Below, one piece after another: positions 1 through 10,575 of a stretch of DNA of 64,000 nt. This DNA is from Ailurus styani (taxonomy: Eukaryota; Chordata; Mammalia; Carnivora; Ailuridae), in the NCBI GenBank assembly GCA_002007465.1, contig LNAC01000018.1:3600389-3664388 (forward strand). The letters run 5' to 3'. The first letter of the stretch is position 1; every line of letters starts with the position of its first letter. The position numbers were made by a program, and so were the translations under genes. Below the pieces are notes generated by a model. That model worked only from the letters and a program-made list of their open reading frames with translations. It searched no databases and was not told the DNA's origin.

Positions 1-99
1 ACTTACACAGGCCTCTGGGCATGCCATTCCTTCTCATGGGAACCTAGACCTCCAGGTTCTGGGCGGGACCCCACATCCCCCTCCATAATGGAATACCCG

Positions 100-663
100 C
101 TTCTTAGCTAGCTGGCCACAAGGCCACCCAGAATAAAGAATATGTTCTCAGTCTCCCTTGCAGTTAGATTGGCCATGGGATAAAGCCTGGACAATAGCTT
201 GTAAGTGTAATGCAGACATCTGGGAGTGTCCCTAAAGAGCCAGGTTGCTGGAGCTCTTGCAGCCACCTTGTACCAGGAGGAGAGCATGGGATGGAAGATA
301 TGCATGCTGGAACAACAGGATAGAAGGAGCCTGGGTGCTTGCAGCTGTGGAGGAGCCTAGGCGCTGGGCCTTCCACCACCAGATTTCTTTTTTTTTTTTT
401 TAAGATTTTATTTATTTATTTGACACAGAGAGAGAGATTACAAGTAGGCAGAGAGGCAGGCAGAGAGACAGGGAGAGGAGGAAGCGGGCCCCCTGCTGAG
501 CAGGGAGCCCGATACGGGCCTCGATCCCAGGACGCTGAGATCATGACCTGAGCCAAAAGCAGAGGCTTTAACCCACTGAGTCACCCAGGCACCCACACCA
601 CCAGATTTCTACTTGGCTCAGACATAAGCTTTTATCTTGTTCAAGCTAGTGTTATTTTTGTTT
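100..663 (+). repeat. Old interspersed repeat, probably MaLR-type LTR, split by a SINE
   Basis: The sequence resembles a widespread mammalian repeat: a CTTGCAGTTAGATTGGCCATG-like start, a 'gatagaaggagcctgggt' core and a 'ttttatcttgttcaagc' end. The end resembles the AATAAA-to-terminus part of MaLR LTRs. A CAN-SINE at 389-595 interrupts it, and the two halves read on from each other if the SINE is removed. No coding capacity is visible. The family name is uncertain; that it is a repeat is more secure. Confidence 0.45.
389..595 (-). mobile_element. CAN-SINE (tRNA-Lys-derived), antisense
   Basis: Read on the minus strand it has the GGGTGCCTGGGTGACTCAG head, the A/B-box region, a CT-rich middle and an A-rich tail (the T-run at the left). 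A perfect 15-base target-site duplication (caccaccagatttct) flanks it at 374-388 and 596-610, so the borders are exact. The intact duplication and the GTGGGTTAAAGC subtype suggest a fairly recent insertion. Confidence 0.95.
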
Positions 664-734
664 GGTGGTGGTGGTGGCAGTTGCTTTTACGTAGAGGCAA
701 GCATCAACCTAAGTGATAAACCCAGCAAACTCTT

Positions 735-965
735 TGCCAGTCTTCAAAACCCAGCTCAATTGTTAGCTGCCTTAGGAAGACTTCTTAATGCCTGGGTAGG
801 ATAAACCATTCCCAGACTTGATCTTCCTCCCATTTTTATTTTCTCCCCTGTATTGCAACATACCTGTTCAGGTGTCAGCTCTGCTTCTAATTGTGAGCTC
901 CTTCAGGTCAAGAATACTGAAATATCCGGCTCAGAATGCCTGAAACCTACTCTCTACTATTCCTA
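735..965 (+). repeat. L2 LINE 3' fragment
   Basis: Shows the L2 3'-end phrases 'cccagctcaa...', 'gccttaggaagacttctt' and 'gtgagctccttcaggtcaagaata' in the expected order, heavily diverged. No open reading frame of LINE protein remains. The sequence on either side (664-734, 966-1023) shows nothing beyond a short GGT run and a GTA-rich stretch. Confidence 0.6.
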
Positions 966-1038
966 GTAGCAGCAGCAATGGGAGTCATGGTGGTAGTAGT
1001 AGTAATAGTTGTTGTAAAACAATAGATAATATTTGTTG

Positions 1039-1249
1039 GGTGCCTGGGTGGCTCAGTGGGTTAAAGCTGCTGCCTTCGGCTCGGGTCATGATCCCAGGGT
1101 CCTGGGATCGAGGCCCACATCGGGCTCTCTGCTCAGCAGGGAGCCTGCTTCCTCCTCTCTCCTCTCTCTCTGCCTGCCTCTCTGCCTACTTGTGATCTGA
1201 TCTCTCTCTCTGTCAAATAAATAAATAAAAATCTATAAAAAATACTTTA
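1039..1249 (+). mobile_element. CAN-SINE, sense
   Basis: Full-length SINE of the GTGGGTTAAAGC subtype with a TCTCTGCCTGCCTCTCTGCC-type pyrimidine region and an (AAATA)n tail. A perfect 15-base target-site duplication (agataatatttgttg) flanks it at 1024-1038 and 1250-1264. Judged young from the intact duplication. Confidence 0.95.
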
Positions 1250-1264
1250 AGATAATATTTGTTG

Positions 1265-1490
1265 AGGGCTTACAATGAGTCAGGCACTATTTTAAGAGTT
1301 TGTGTATATTACCTCATTTAATTCTCATAGGAACTCAGTGAGATAGGTATGAGCATTAACCTCATTTTACAGATGTGAAAACTGAGGCACAGAGAGGTTG
1401 AGTAACTTGCCCAAGGTCACACAGCTAGAAATGGGCAGAGATGGGACTTAAATCCTGGAAGTCTGACTGACCCCAGAGTCCAAGCTCATA
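1265..1490 (+). repeat. MIR SINE, sense
   Basis: Nearly complete MIR. The core runs from 'caggcactattttaagag' through 'cattttacagatgtgaaaac', 'tgaggcacagagagg' and 'cttgcccaaggtcacacagc' to 'ccagagtccaagctca'. Part of it (1280-1360) was also copied to 2840-2920; see that entry. Confidence 0.9.
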
Positions 1491-2390
1491 GTCTGTCATT
1501 CTTGTCATAGGACTTCCATTAGCTTGTCATAGGAGCACCTTCAAAATGGGACATGAGGAAACCACGCAACTCCCATCCTTCCCCTTCCCTAGCAAGAATA
1601 TAACACGAGAAAAGCCCTTGCCTGTTGACTGGGAACCATGGGAACAGAGCTCAGGGCTCTGGAGGAGGTGAGAAGTGCCAGAGACTTCCAGAAACCAGGC
1701 ATCTGCCAGGCCACCCGTCTCAGTCCCCTCTGCCGCTTAACAAAACATTCCACAACTCAGCACTTGAAATGACCGTGCTCTCGTCCCGCTCTCAGTTCTG
1801 CGGGTGGTCTGCGTGGAGTCCCAGCTCTACATGGCATCGGCGTGGCTGCGTTCAGCCAGGAGCTCAGCTGGCCCCAAACGTCCGAGAGGTTTCCCTCGTG
1901 CCCCTGCGCTGGGGTTCCTCTGCTCTCCTTCCGCATGGTTCCTGGTCCCTGTCCTGTCTGCCCGAGCTTCTTTCCATGGCAGAAGACTTCCAAAAGAGAG
2001 AGAGAACGCAGAAGTCCCCAGGCCATTTAAGGTTACGCCTGGAACAAGCACAGAGGCACTTCTACCATATTCCCTTCCTCAAGGTAAGTCATGTGGCAGA
2101 GGAGACGAGCAAAAGAGGAAATGGGCAAGCACTCTGCAAAGCCCCTACTTGCACCGAGTCAGCTAACATCCCATCAGCCAAAGCAAATCACAGGGCAGGG
2201 TCCAGAGCCAAGGACGGCAGAAGCTTCTACCCCAGTAGGAGAGCATTGCAGATTTATCGAGCAAAGCATGTGGATACAGGGAGGGGTGAAAAATTGCAAG
2301 GCCATAAATATAATCAATCTTCCAACTCTTACTGACTGATTTATCTTCACTGGGCTAAAAACTCTGTCCCAAGTCGGTTAGAGTTTGGTT
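1491..2390. other. Unique sequence, no gene recognised
   Basis: No recognisable repeat and no supported gene. A 236-codon open frame on the plus strand (1625-2335) overlaps several others in different frames. Its translation is low in structure and matches no family I know, so it is treated as chance. Confidence 0.6.
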
Positions 2391-2394
2391 GGAG

Positions 2395-2600
2395 GAGATG
2401 AACCAGGAAACTCAGCCATTCCAGCTCTGTGACTTTGAGAAAAGCATTTGACTTCCACTAAAGTCTCAGTTGCTTCATTTGGGAAAAGCGGATGAGGGAA
2501 GCCGCCCCACTCCTATGGCACAGAATTATGGTGAACAATTGAGATCTTGGTTCTGCCAGGTTTCCTCATCTGTAAAATGGAGATGACGGGGGCCCACAGG
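2395..2600 (-). repeat. MIR fragments, antisense
   Basis: Two MIR-like pieces read on the minus strand. One lies around 'ctgtgactttgagaaaagcat' and 'ctcagttgcttcatttggg'; the other is 'gtttcctcatctgtaaaatg' near 2559-2580. The second may be a separate copy. Confidence 0.6.
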
Positions 2601-2754
2601 GACACAGCAAGGACCCAGTGAGCCAACATCAAGGACTTAGGTCCCTTCCAGATACCCAGCAAGTACTGACCTTTAGGAAGAGGTGGCCCTTGTTAGGCAC
2701 TCCCTCGCCACCCCGTCCCTTTCCTTTCTGGCCCCTGTTAAATGTGAACTTGTA

Positions 2755-2838
2755 CTGATGTGTGCAACTCAGTGACGGAAGTCTTTCTCCCCCATGTAAA
2801 GCAGAAGCTTCATGAGGGCAAGCTCCATACTCAGCATG
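2755..2838 (+). repeat. L2 LINE 3' fragment, left part
   Basis: Matches the L2 3' region around 'catgtaaagcagaagcttcatgagggcaag'-like phrases. The element resumes at about 2921 ('gagcatccccaggatcaaac', then 'gtgctcatgagtatttgcgg' resembling the L2 terminus). It is therefore one L2 interrupted by the copied segment at 2840-2920. Confidence 0.6.
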
Positions 2839-2839
2839 G

Positions 2840-2920
2840 TCAGGCACTATTTTAAGAGTCTGTATATACGACCTCATTTAATCCTTGTAGGAACTCTGTG
2901 AGATCGGTACGAGCATTAAC
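2840..2920 (+). repeat. 81-base copy of part of the MIR at 1280-1360, inserted in an L2
   Basis: Aligns without gaps to 1280-1360 with about 10 mismatches in 81 bases (about 88% identity by eye). That is far closer than two independent MIR copies normally are, and it shares non-consensus stretches such as 'gagcattaac'. Both ends are abrupt within an L2, and the short repeat 'agcat' lies just outside (2833-2837 and 2922-2926). This points to a local templated insertion, not independent retroposition. Confidence 0.7.
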
Positions 2921-2985
2921 GAGCATCCCCAGGATCAAACACAGAGAGGGTGCTCATGAGTATTTGCGGAATGAGTGGCTGCAGG
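2921..2985 (+). repeat. L2 LINE 3' terminus, right part
   Basis: Continues the L2 of 2755-2838: a 'catccccagg' segment followed by 'gtgctcatgagtatttgcgg' and 'aatgagtgg', the diverged form of the L2 ending (GTGCTCAATAAATATTTG, then AATGAATG). Confidence 0.5.
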
Positions 2986-3800
2986 AACATGTGGACAAAT
3001 GAGAGGGAGGATGAAGGGGGGCTTGGATGGAGATCCATTGGAGGGTTTGGCGAGACTAGAAAGGCTTCATTATGCCTGACTATTTCAAGGTCCGCTACCA
3101 AGTCCAATCTCTTTCCTTCCACAAATCTTGAACTTATAAGGAAACTGCTCCCCCCACTCCTAGACCCCACACCGAGGAATATACCCTTCTCCTAGGAGTT
3201 GATCTTTGGAGGCAATAACTCACTCTGCATTCCCATCCCTTGAGGCCCCGAGCCTGAAGTCTCTCCCCACAACAGGAGGAAGGATCACATGAGCAAACCA
3301 CCGATCACTCTCCCTACCCATCATAACAACCCACCCATCCATCCACCCAGGGAGCTAACAGGGCTGCTGTCCCCATTTCACAGAAGGAGAAACTGAGGTT
3401 GCTAAGTGACCAAGCAAGTCAGTTCTACACCCTATGGAAATAGTCAAGTAACCCTCCCAGAGCCCCCGGGTGAGTGGGAGCTGAGCAGAAGTTTGGGGAC
3501 TCACTGCCCTGCCTGAGCCTTCACCCCTGGAGAGAAAGCAGCTCAGGCTGGAAGGGCTGACACAGATGGTCTCAGCCCTGGTTCCTGCCCTGAAGAGTCA
3601 CAACAGGGCTGAGTGTAGGCAGTTCCAAAGCAGCCACCCCAGCTGTCACTCCAGCCTGAACAGGCTACACTCACGGAGGCAGCTGCCTGGCCGCCTCGGC
3701 CGGGACCACGGCCACCCCCGGGGGGTGTCTCGCTCACTTCTGCCGACCACAGTACTAATGGGCAGTTATGATGGTCTTGGATTATTTAGAAACAGGAAAG
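2986..3800. other. Mostly unique sequence with a MIR remnant
   Basis: No gene seen. A short CCATCCACCC-type run lies near 3330-3352. A plus-strand MIR remnant ('catttcacagaaggagaaac', 'tgaggttgctaagtgacc') lies at about 3365-3470. Overlapping short open frames are not supported. Confidence 0.55.
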
Positions 3801-3896
3801 GAGGATTTAATCCATGTCATTTGGGAGTAACACTGACTTGCCTCTCTATGCACATCATAGAGACCCCATCCCGAGGTGAGCCTCGTTATTTCTATT

Positions 3897-4104
3897 TTTT
3901 TAAAGATTTATTTATTTGAGAAAGAGGGAGAGAGCATGAGCTGGGGGGAAGGGCAGAAGGAGAAGGGGAGAGAGTCCCAAGCAGACACTGTGCTGAGTGC
4001 AGAGCCTGATGCGGGGCTTGATCTCAGAACCTTGAGATCATGCCCTGAGCCGAAACCCAGAGTCGGTCGATCAACCAACTGTACGATCCAGGCACCCCTG
4101 AGGG
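3897..4104 (-). mobile_element. CAN-SINE, antisense, inserted in a MIR
   Basis: The minus strand gives the GGGGTGCCTGGATCGTACAG head, the tRNA-like region and an A-rich tail (the T-run at the left). An imperfect 14-base target duplication flanks it: tcgttatttctatt (3883-3896) and tcattatttccatt (4105-4118). The two mismatches and diverged body suggest an older insertion than the copy at 389-595. Confidence 0.9.
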
Positions 4105-4220
4105 TCATTATTTCCATTGGGCAAATGGCAATCTGAGGCTGGAGATAAGAAGATATTGGCCCAAAGTTACCCAACGGGGCAAGTGATAGAAGCTGGGCTA
4201 TCTGACTAGGCAGTGACCTT
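4105..4220 (+). repeat. MIR SINE, sense (right part)
   Basis: Reads 'atttccattgggcaaatggc', 'aatctgaggctggagata', 'ggcccaaagttacccaa', a diverged MIR core. The left part is probably at about 3820-3882, on the far side of the SINE insertion. Confidence 0.6.
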
Positions 4221-5822
4221 GGAATCCTTTCCCACCCATTTGTGCAAACTCAGTTGATTGGTCTGCCCTGGGGAGGAAGAGGGAGAGACATTCGTCCCCT
4301 TTCGATGGAATTTTTCTATTTTAACAATGAGTCTGGCAAACAGAAAAGCTTTCAATATATGCGCTGTCACGGCGGGGGTGGCGAGAGTTGGAATGGCTCC
4401 TCGGTGCTTGTCCTGCTCTCACGGGGCCTCGAGCTCATCTCTGGAGGGGGATTAGGGAGCCCAGTAGCTCCAAGGTCAGGCCTCCATTCCGGCTAAGCAT
4501 GCTGGGTTGGCCCTCTCTGGGGCTCCCAGACCCTGTCCTCAGTGGGGAGGCAAGACTGTTCCCCGCAGAGCCAGCAGCCTCCAACTTGTCCCTACTTCTC
4601 TGAGGCCAGTCGCCTCTCTCCTCCCAGGGAGATCAGATGTGCTCGCGTAATGGGGCTGTGGTTTCCACTCTGGGCTCCAAAGCCAAACTCCATGGAGTCT
4701 CAAATATCCCCCAGGCCTGCGAGGAGGAAGGCCGCCGAGCGTATCCGGGGAAAGGGCTGCATCTGGTCCGCGTTACCCAGGAGCTGCCACTGCCCGGAGC
4801 CCTGTCAAGGAGCAGAGGGGCCGGATGTGGGGAGACCAGGAGGGAGGACCTGGCAGGACCGAGCGCCGCTCCCCACTAGCCTCCCCCCGGCCATCCCAGC
4901 CCTTCCCCGAGGACCCCGAAACTCCGAAGTTCAGGCCAGATATCCCACTTCTTAGGGCTGAAGCGAGAGGCTGAGGGGGTGCTCAAAACCTGGCAGGTCC
5001 AGCGCAGGGCCTTCTCCCAGAAGGGGGACCCCGAGCCTCCTTGTCTGTAGCTCCCACGGCCTTGAAACAGCACAGAGAGGCAGGAGGCTGTTGGCGGCCT
5101 GCCCTGGAGGAAGCAGAAGCGGGCATTAGGGGCTCACAGGACATCAGCACGAGGTGGGGAGGACCCCAAGGCTGTATAAAGGGATGCGCAGAAGGCACGA
5201 GGCTCACAAGCCACCGACAGAACAAGGGTTTCTCCACACATGTGCTTGTGGACCTGTCCACCCAGGCCCACCTTCACAGGCCGGCTGGGCCCACACTGCC
5301 TGAGCTCTCGGCCGACCTGGTCCTCCCTCCCACCGGGCCCATGCGTGCCCTGTTGGGTTCTCACAGTGGCCTCATTTCATAGAGGAGGGAACTGGGGGCT
5401 CCCGTCTCTGAGCACGGGGATGCCGGGCTGGGGGGAGTCTGGCTGCTCCCTCCAACTGCTTCTCTCCATTTCTGAACCTGAGCCAGGGCACGTGGGGCCC
5501 CCCTCCCAGGATGTGCTGGCTCTGCTCCCTGGTGCTCCCAGACCTTCGTCTTGGGGCTCCACCCAGGCTCCCACTGGGTAAGGGGCAGAGAGCACACTGG
5601 TCACAACCTGACTTTGTTTGTGTGCTTGTTCTTTGGCCCCGAAGAAGCCTTCAGAGCAAGTTTTATATAAATAAGAAAGAGAGGGGTGTGTTTTTGGAGC
5701 TGAGTTTTCTCCTACCTCCCCATCCACAGCCCACCAACCTAATGATCTGAACTTTTTTAAGTACAATAAGTTTAAATAGTGCTGGGAAAAAAGTAAACAA
5801 TGCTCGCTCTTTACCTGCACTG
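4221..5822. other. GC-rich unique stretch, no gene recognised
   Basis: About 1.6 kb without a clear repeat. It is rich in G and C from about 4370 to 5560, so open frames persist by chance in five or six frames at once. None has a recognisable domain, conserved start context or splice structure. Confidence 0.55.
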
Positions 5823-5876
5823 TCTGGCAAAAAAGAAAGAAAGAAAATGAGAGGAAGAAAGAAAGAAAAAAAGAGA
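5823..5876 (+). repeat. Purine-rich (GAAA)n tract
   Basis: An imperfect run of GAAA/GAGGAA units directly before a SINE head. On the minus strand it gives a serine/phenylalanine/leucine-rich pseudo-frame, which explains the low-complexity open frame there. Confidence 0.85.
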
Positions 5877-5978
5877 GGGGCACCTGGCTGGCTCAGTCAG
5901 AGGAGCGTGAGACTCTGGATGGCAGGGTTTTAAGTTTGAGCCCAGGTTGGGCGCAGGGATTACCTAAAAATAAAACAA
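5877..5978 (+). mobile_element. Short old CAN-SINE
   Basis: Begins GGGGCACCTGGCTGGCTCAG and ends with a 'gattacctaaaaataaaac'-type tail without the long CT-rich region. This is a short subfamily form, like the copy at 46431-46560, and is quite diverged. Confidence 0.75.
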
Positions 5979-5989
5979 ACAGGGGCGGG

Positions 5990-6200
5990 GGGGCACCTAG
6001 GTGGCTCAGTTGGTGAAGCACCTGCCTTCCACTCAGGTCATGATCTCAGGGTCCTTGGATCAAGTCCCACATCGGGCTCCCTGCTCAGCGGGGAGTCTGC
6101 TTCTCCCTCTCCCTCTCCCCCTCCCCAGGGCTCGTGCACGCTCTCTCGCTCTCTCTCTCTCTCCTGCTCTCAAAGAAAGAAAGAAATCTTAAAAAAACGA
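5990..6200 (+). mobile_element. CAN-SINE, sense
   Basis: Full-length: a GGGCACCTAGGTGGCTCAGT head, 'tcatgatctcagggtcc', a long CT-rich region and an A-rich tail that merges with purine-rich sequence up to about 6290. It lies head-to-tail after the short SINE at 5877-5978. Confidence 0.93.
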
Positions 6201-6660
6201 TTTAAAAATCTTTTAAAAAAAAAGAAAAAGAGAGAGAGAAAGGAAGAAAAGAAGGAAAAAGGAGGAAGAGAGGGGATGAAGCAAGGGAGGGAGGTGACTA
6301 AAAATGAAAAAGTCTCCAAACTCAGGAAAGCACAGATTAGAAGTAAGGGCATCAGGAAACCTTGACGTTGCACAGTTCAGACTGCATCCCAGGAGTACAG
6401 TTACATGGGCTCCCTGCTGTGCCAAAGGCTCTTTAAGAAAGTGACGTCCTCAGGGCACACAGCCCACTCTAACATTAATTCTCTAAACCTTGGGCTATAT
6501 ATTTTTTATTTTTCCCCATTATGCTTCTGAAACAAAATTAGAAATATTGAGAATATTGGAAAAGTGCCAGTATTCCTGCCATGATATTGCAAAACACCCA
6601 CACACCCACACACAATCATATATGTACACACAATTCAGTACATGACTTTTTTAGTTTCAC
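6201..6660. other. Purine-rich and AT-rich sequence
   Basis: GA-rich sequence (6205-6290) is followed by unique sequence, then an AT-rich part (6480-6560) and a short (CACAC)n run near 6596-6620. No gene seen. Confidence 0.5.
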
Positions 6661-6669
6661 AAAAGACCG

Positions 6670-6760
6670 ACAGACCTACATTGGAATCCCAGCTCTGGGC
6701 AAGTCACTTCTGCCTTCCACAGCCCGGTTTTCTCATCTGTAAAAGCAAGCAACGGGTGCT
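6670..6760 (-). repeat. MIR SINE fragment, antisense
   Basis: Contains 'gggcaagtcacttctgcc' and 'gttttctcatctgtaaaagc', the antisense form of the MIR core. Confidence 0.75.
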
Positions 6761-6929
6761 ACAATGGAGACCACAGTAGAGGAGGTGTGGGGGGGCATCT
6801 GGCCCTGGGGAGTGCGCAGCTCCGTGATGGCTGCTCTTACCAAGGCTGCTGAGCTGGGCGCTCCCCCCAGCTCCCTGCAAGCGCCGGGCACCCAGAGGGC
6901 CCCCGCACCCGTATTCATTCCACAGCCAC

Positions 6930-7235
6930 ATAGAAGATGCGTGCTGTAGGCCAGCCCCTGCTCTAGGTGACGACGGCACAGAAATGAATGTGACAGGTCT
7001 TGTCCTCAGTCCAGAGCTCAGTGCAGGGGAGGGAGTAGATATATACACCAGCACGTGAGAACATGGGTGATGACAGCCACGCAGACAGGTGCTGTGGGAC
7101 TCTACACACGCGGTGATGGAGCAGCCGGCTCGTGAGAGAGAAGAGGGTCCATGTGTAGAACCGACACATGGGAGGGCATTTCAGGCAGAGAAAACAGTAT
7201 GTGCAAAGGCCCAGAGGCCCCAAAGAACATGACAC
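6930..7235 (-). repeat. L2 LINE, antisense
   Basis: Read on the plus strand it shows phrases typical of reversed L2: 'ggccagcccctgctctaggtg', 'gagggcatttcaggcagaga' and 'cagtatgtgcaaaggccca' in order. No intact frame remains. Confidence 0.75.
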
Positions 7236-7384
7236 AACCTGGGATTAGCAAGTCCCCGACTCTGGCTAGACAGTGGATGTTGATGAGTAACACAGTTCAG
7301 GGATCTAACCCTTGCATGACATGGGGAGAGGTCTGGGAATCATCCTTACACCAACAAGAAGGCTTTTAGTGGCTAGGAGCAGAG

Positions 7385-7655
7385 AACCCTGATGCAACCC
7401 GCTTTGCGAAAAGGAGATGTAAGAGCTCATGTGTCAAGCAGATGAGAGGAATGGCATCTGGGTTTAGTTAATTCAAGCAGCTCAAACACATCTTCCAGGA
7501 CCCCATTAATTCCTGCTTCTGCTCTGCCATCTTCCATATGTCACACTGTTCTGAGACATGTCTCCTCATGGACCTAAGGTGGCTGCCTTAGTTCCAACAT
7601 CACATGCAAACACCAATGTCCAGAGGTGCTCCCCCACCAAACCTCATATCTCTCA
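7385..7655. repeat. Possible old interspersed repeat, family unknown
   Basis: The run 'taagagctcatgtgtcaag', 'agcagctcaaacacatcttc', 'ctgctctgccatcttcc', 'aaggtggctgccttagttcc' resembles a common mammalian repeat I cannot name with certainty. It is listed because it does not look like unique sequence. Confidence 0.35.
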
Positions 7656-7884
7656 ATCAATCAAGGAACTCCTTCCAGAATTCCCCTAGCTTCCCTCCAC
7701 TTACAGGAGGACCAGAAGTCATCCCGTCTTCTCCCTGACCCAATCTCCATGATGGTCTGAGATGAGCGCCTCCCCTGGGAAGCTCCAGTTTTGGCAAAGG
7801 AAGACAGAGGAACAGCCTTGCTGCTCTGCCAGCAAGGGAGACAGACATGCAGGAGCGGGTGCGGAAGAGGCATCCACAGTGTCT
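7656..7884. other. Unique sequence
   Basis: Nothing recognisable between the repeats; short overlapping frames only. Confidence 0.5.
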
Positions 7885-8040
7885 GGTAAGATCCTGAAAG
7901 CACTGGTGCCTCTGTTTCCTCGACTATAAAATGGGAACAACGGTTTCTCCCTCCAGGGTTACTTTTGAGAATAAGACCGCATTTGTCTTGGAAAGTGCTT
8001 GCAGGAGTGCCTACTACATATTCATCTGTCGTCAGTACCA
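7885..8040 (-). repeat. MIR SINE, antisense
   Basis: 'gcctctgtttcctcgacta', 'taaaatgggaacaacggttt' and 'ggttacttttgagaataaga' follow the reversed MIR core and its left arm. Confidence 0.75.
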
Positions 8041-8139
8041 ATCACTAAATTACCCTTCTCTATAATCCAAACTCTCATTCTGAGTTCGTCTAGGTCCCAG
8101 ATAGAAGCATGTGTAGTATGACAGCTGCGGGGGATGTGC

Positions 8140-8235
8140 AGGGTCCCTTCCTCCTTCTCTGGGCCTCAGTTTGCTCATCTCCACAAGGAGATGATTGGGC
8201 CAAGTAACCTCTGCACCCCGACCTTTTCAGCCATG
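8140..8235 (-). repeat. MIR SINE fragment, antisense
   Basis: 'tctctgggcctcagtttgct' followed by 'catctccacaagg' is the reversed MIR core; only a short piece remains. Confidence 0.6.
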
Positions 8236-8595
8236 AGCCTTTCTGGGGTCCCCGAGCCACACCAGACTGCTCACCTGTTCTGGAACCCGCCACGCTTCCG
8301 CTTGCTCCGCCTGTGTTCTCAGTTTAGAAAAGACTCCCGTCTTTTGGAGGCTACCTCACGTGCCCCGTGTTGGAAACCCTTCCCGCCCTGCACCCCTGAA
8401 CTCAGCTGAGGCTACCTCCCTGCCGGGAGCTGGGGGCACCTGCTCCCCAAGGTGGGAAGTGTGTTGCATCTCCTGGCGGGAGCCCTGTAGGGGAGCCTGT
8501 GTTTGAGGTCTGAGTCTCCCAGCGACCAGCAGGGGGTGGTGCACAGCAAGGGCTCTGTAAGGTGTTCCTGCAGGCTTACTAACACCGTGAGTGAG
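8236..8595. other. Unique GC-rich sequence
   Basis: No repeat or gene recognised. Short frames on both strands overlap freely and are treated as chance. Confidence 0.5.
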
Positions 8596-8599
8596 CAGG

Positions 8600-8835
8600 G
8601 AATATTTATTGAGGCCTTACCTTGAGCTGAGGAAGGCTTCAATCATCTTCCATGGAATGTCTTATTTCATCCTTATAACATCCTACCCATGAGTTGTTAC
8701 TGTGATCATCCCCACTCTACAGATGAAGAACCTGCGGCTCAGAGAGATTAAGTGGCTGGCCCAAGGTCACACATCAGGTGCATGATGGAGCCAGAATTGC
8801 ACCCCAGGCCTGTCGGGCTCCAGAGGCCCTGCTCC
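8600..8835 (+). repeat. MIR SINE, sense, nearly full length
   Basis: Runs from 'atatttattgaggccttacc' through 'catcccc' and 'ctctacagatgaagaacc' to 'ggcccaaggtcacacatc' and 'tccagaggccctgctc'. Confidence 0.85.
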
Positions 8836-9414
8836 CTGAATAACCTGGTCTGTTAGGAAACGGAACCACACGCCCACCCCCCAGATGTTACCCAGATGTT
8901 GTTCTTTTCCATTTGTTAAGGTGGCTTCCATGGTCTGGTATGTGGTCTACCTTGGTGAATGTTCCATGTGAACTTGAACACGCATCCTGCCATTGTTGGA
9001 TGATGTTTTCTACAAATTGAATCCAGTTGATTGATGGTGCTGTTAAGTTGAGCTATGTGCTTACTGATATTCTTCCCACTGGATCTGTCCATTACTGACA
9101 GAGGGGTATGAATCCCCAAATAGGATGGCAGCCTGTTTCTCCTGGCAGTTCTCACAGTGTTTGTCCTCATGTGCTTTGATGTTCTCTTATTAGGTACATG
9201 CATGTTAAGGGATATTTTATCTCCTTAAAGAATTCATCCCTTTGTCATGATGCAATGACCATTTTACCCCTGACCGATTTCCTTGTTTTGAAGTCTGCTT
9301 AGTGGGAAATTACCCCACCTGCTCCAGCTTCCTCTGATTAGTGGTAGCATGGTATATCTTTTTCCACTCCTTTTCTTTTCATGTATCTGTGTCTCTATTT
9401 TTAAAGTGGGCTTC

Positions 9415-9614
9415 GTCCAACTCTTGGTTTCAGCTTAGATCATGAGCTCAGGGTCGTGAGACCAAAACCCGCATTGGGCTCGCACTCAACGGGGAGTCTG
9501 CTTGAGACTCTCTCTCCCTCTCTCCCTGCCTCTCCCCCATGCTCACTTGCTCTTTCTCTCTCCTCTCTCTCTCAAATAAATAACCTTTAAAAAGTAGGTA
9601 AATAAATAAATAAT
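9415..9614 (+). mobile_element. CAN-SINE, 5'-truncated, in L1
   Basis: Starts inside the tRNA-related part ('gtccaactcttggtttcagc'), so the usual GGGCACCTGGGTGGCTCAG head is missing. It ends with (AAATA)n. A 12-base target duplication with one mismatch (aaagtgggcttc 9403-9414, aaagcgggcttc 9615-9626) shows it inserted already truncated. Confidence 0.9.
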
Positions 9615-10140
9615 AAAGCGGGCTTCCTCTAGACAACAAATAGTTGAGTCTTGTTTTTTTTTTTAATTCCTCTGATAGTCCCTGTTTTTTAATTGGTATA
9701 TTTACACCATTCATATTTAAGGTGATACTAATATAGTTGGATTAGTACTGACCACATTTGTAACTGTTTTCTGTTTGTTGCACTTGTTTCTTTTCTTAAT
9801 CTTCCCCTATTATTTCTGCCTTATCTGCTTTTATGAGATTTCATTTTCTCCCCCTTCTTAGTATATCAATTAAATTTCTTTAAAAAATGTTTTAGTTGTT
9901 GTCCTAGTGTTTGCAACATACCTTTACAACAAATCTAAGTTTATTTTCGATAGCACAGTACTGCTTCATGGTATCCAATGGCACGATGCTCCCAGTCCCT
10001 CCCTCCCATCCCTGGTAACATTGCTGGTATTCATTTCACTTATCCAAAGGCTACAATCACCCAATAGGTTTTTTTTTTTTTTGGTACTATTTTTGCTTCA
10101 AACAGTTATCCATTATATCCATTAAGAATAAGAAAAATAA

Positions 10141-10338
10141 GGGGCACCTTGGTGGCTCAATAGGTTAAGCATCCAACTCTTGGTTTTTGGCTCAGGTCAT
10201 GATCTCGGGGTCCTGGGATGGAGTGCCACGTCAGGCTCACTGCTCAGTGGGGAGTCAGCTTCTCCCTCTCCCACTGCAGCTCCTCTGCTGCTCCCCTGCT
10301 TGCGCTCTGTCAAATAAATAAAATCTTAAAATTTAAAA
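10141..10338 (+). mobile_element. CAN-SINE, first of a tandem pair, in L1
   Basis: Full head (GGGGCACCTTGGTGGCTCAA) and tail. Preceded by target sequence aagaataagaaaaataa (10124-10140) and followed by a near-identical copy at 10339-10355, directly in front of a second SINE. Confidence 0.93.
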
Positions 10339-10355
10339 AAGAATAAAAAAAATAA

Positions 10356-10575
10356 GGGGCACCTGGGTAGCTCAGTAGGTTAAGCATCCGACTCTTGATT
10401 TTGGTTCAGGTCATGATCCTGGGGTCATGAGATTGAGCCCTGTGTCAGGCTCCTCACTCATTGGGGAGTCTGCTTAAGGCTCTCTTCTCCTCCCTCTGCC
10501 TCCCCCTCTGCCCCTCCCTTCAACCCACTCTCTTTCTCTAAAATAAATAGATAAATAAATAAAATCTTTTTTAAA
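10356..10575 (+). mobile_element. CAN-SINE, second of a tandem pair, in L1
   Basis: Begins GGGGCACCTGGGTAGCTCAG immediately after the second copy of the target sequence. A third, more diverged copy (aagaacaagaaaaagaa) follows at 10576-10592. The body differs from its neighbour at many positions, so the pair is two insertions at one site, not a recent duplication. Confidence 0.92.

Noticed and set aside
5823..6290. Phenylalanine/serine/leucine-rich frames as membrane proteins
   Set aside because: They arise from GAAA/GAGA low-complexity DNA around SINE tails.
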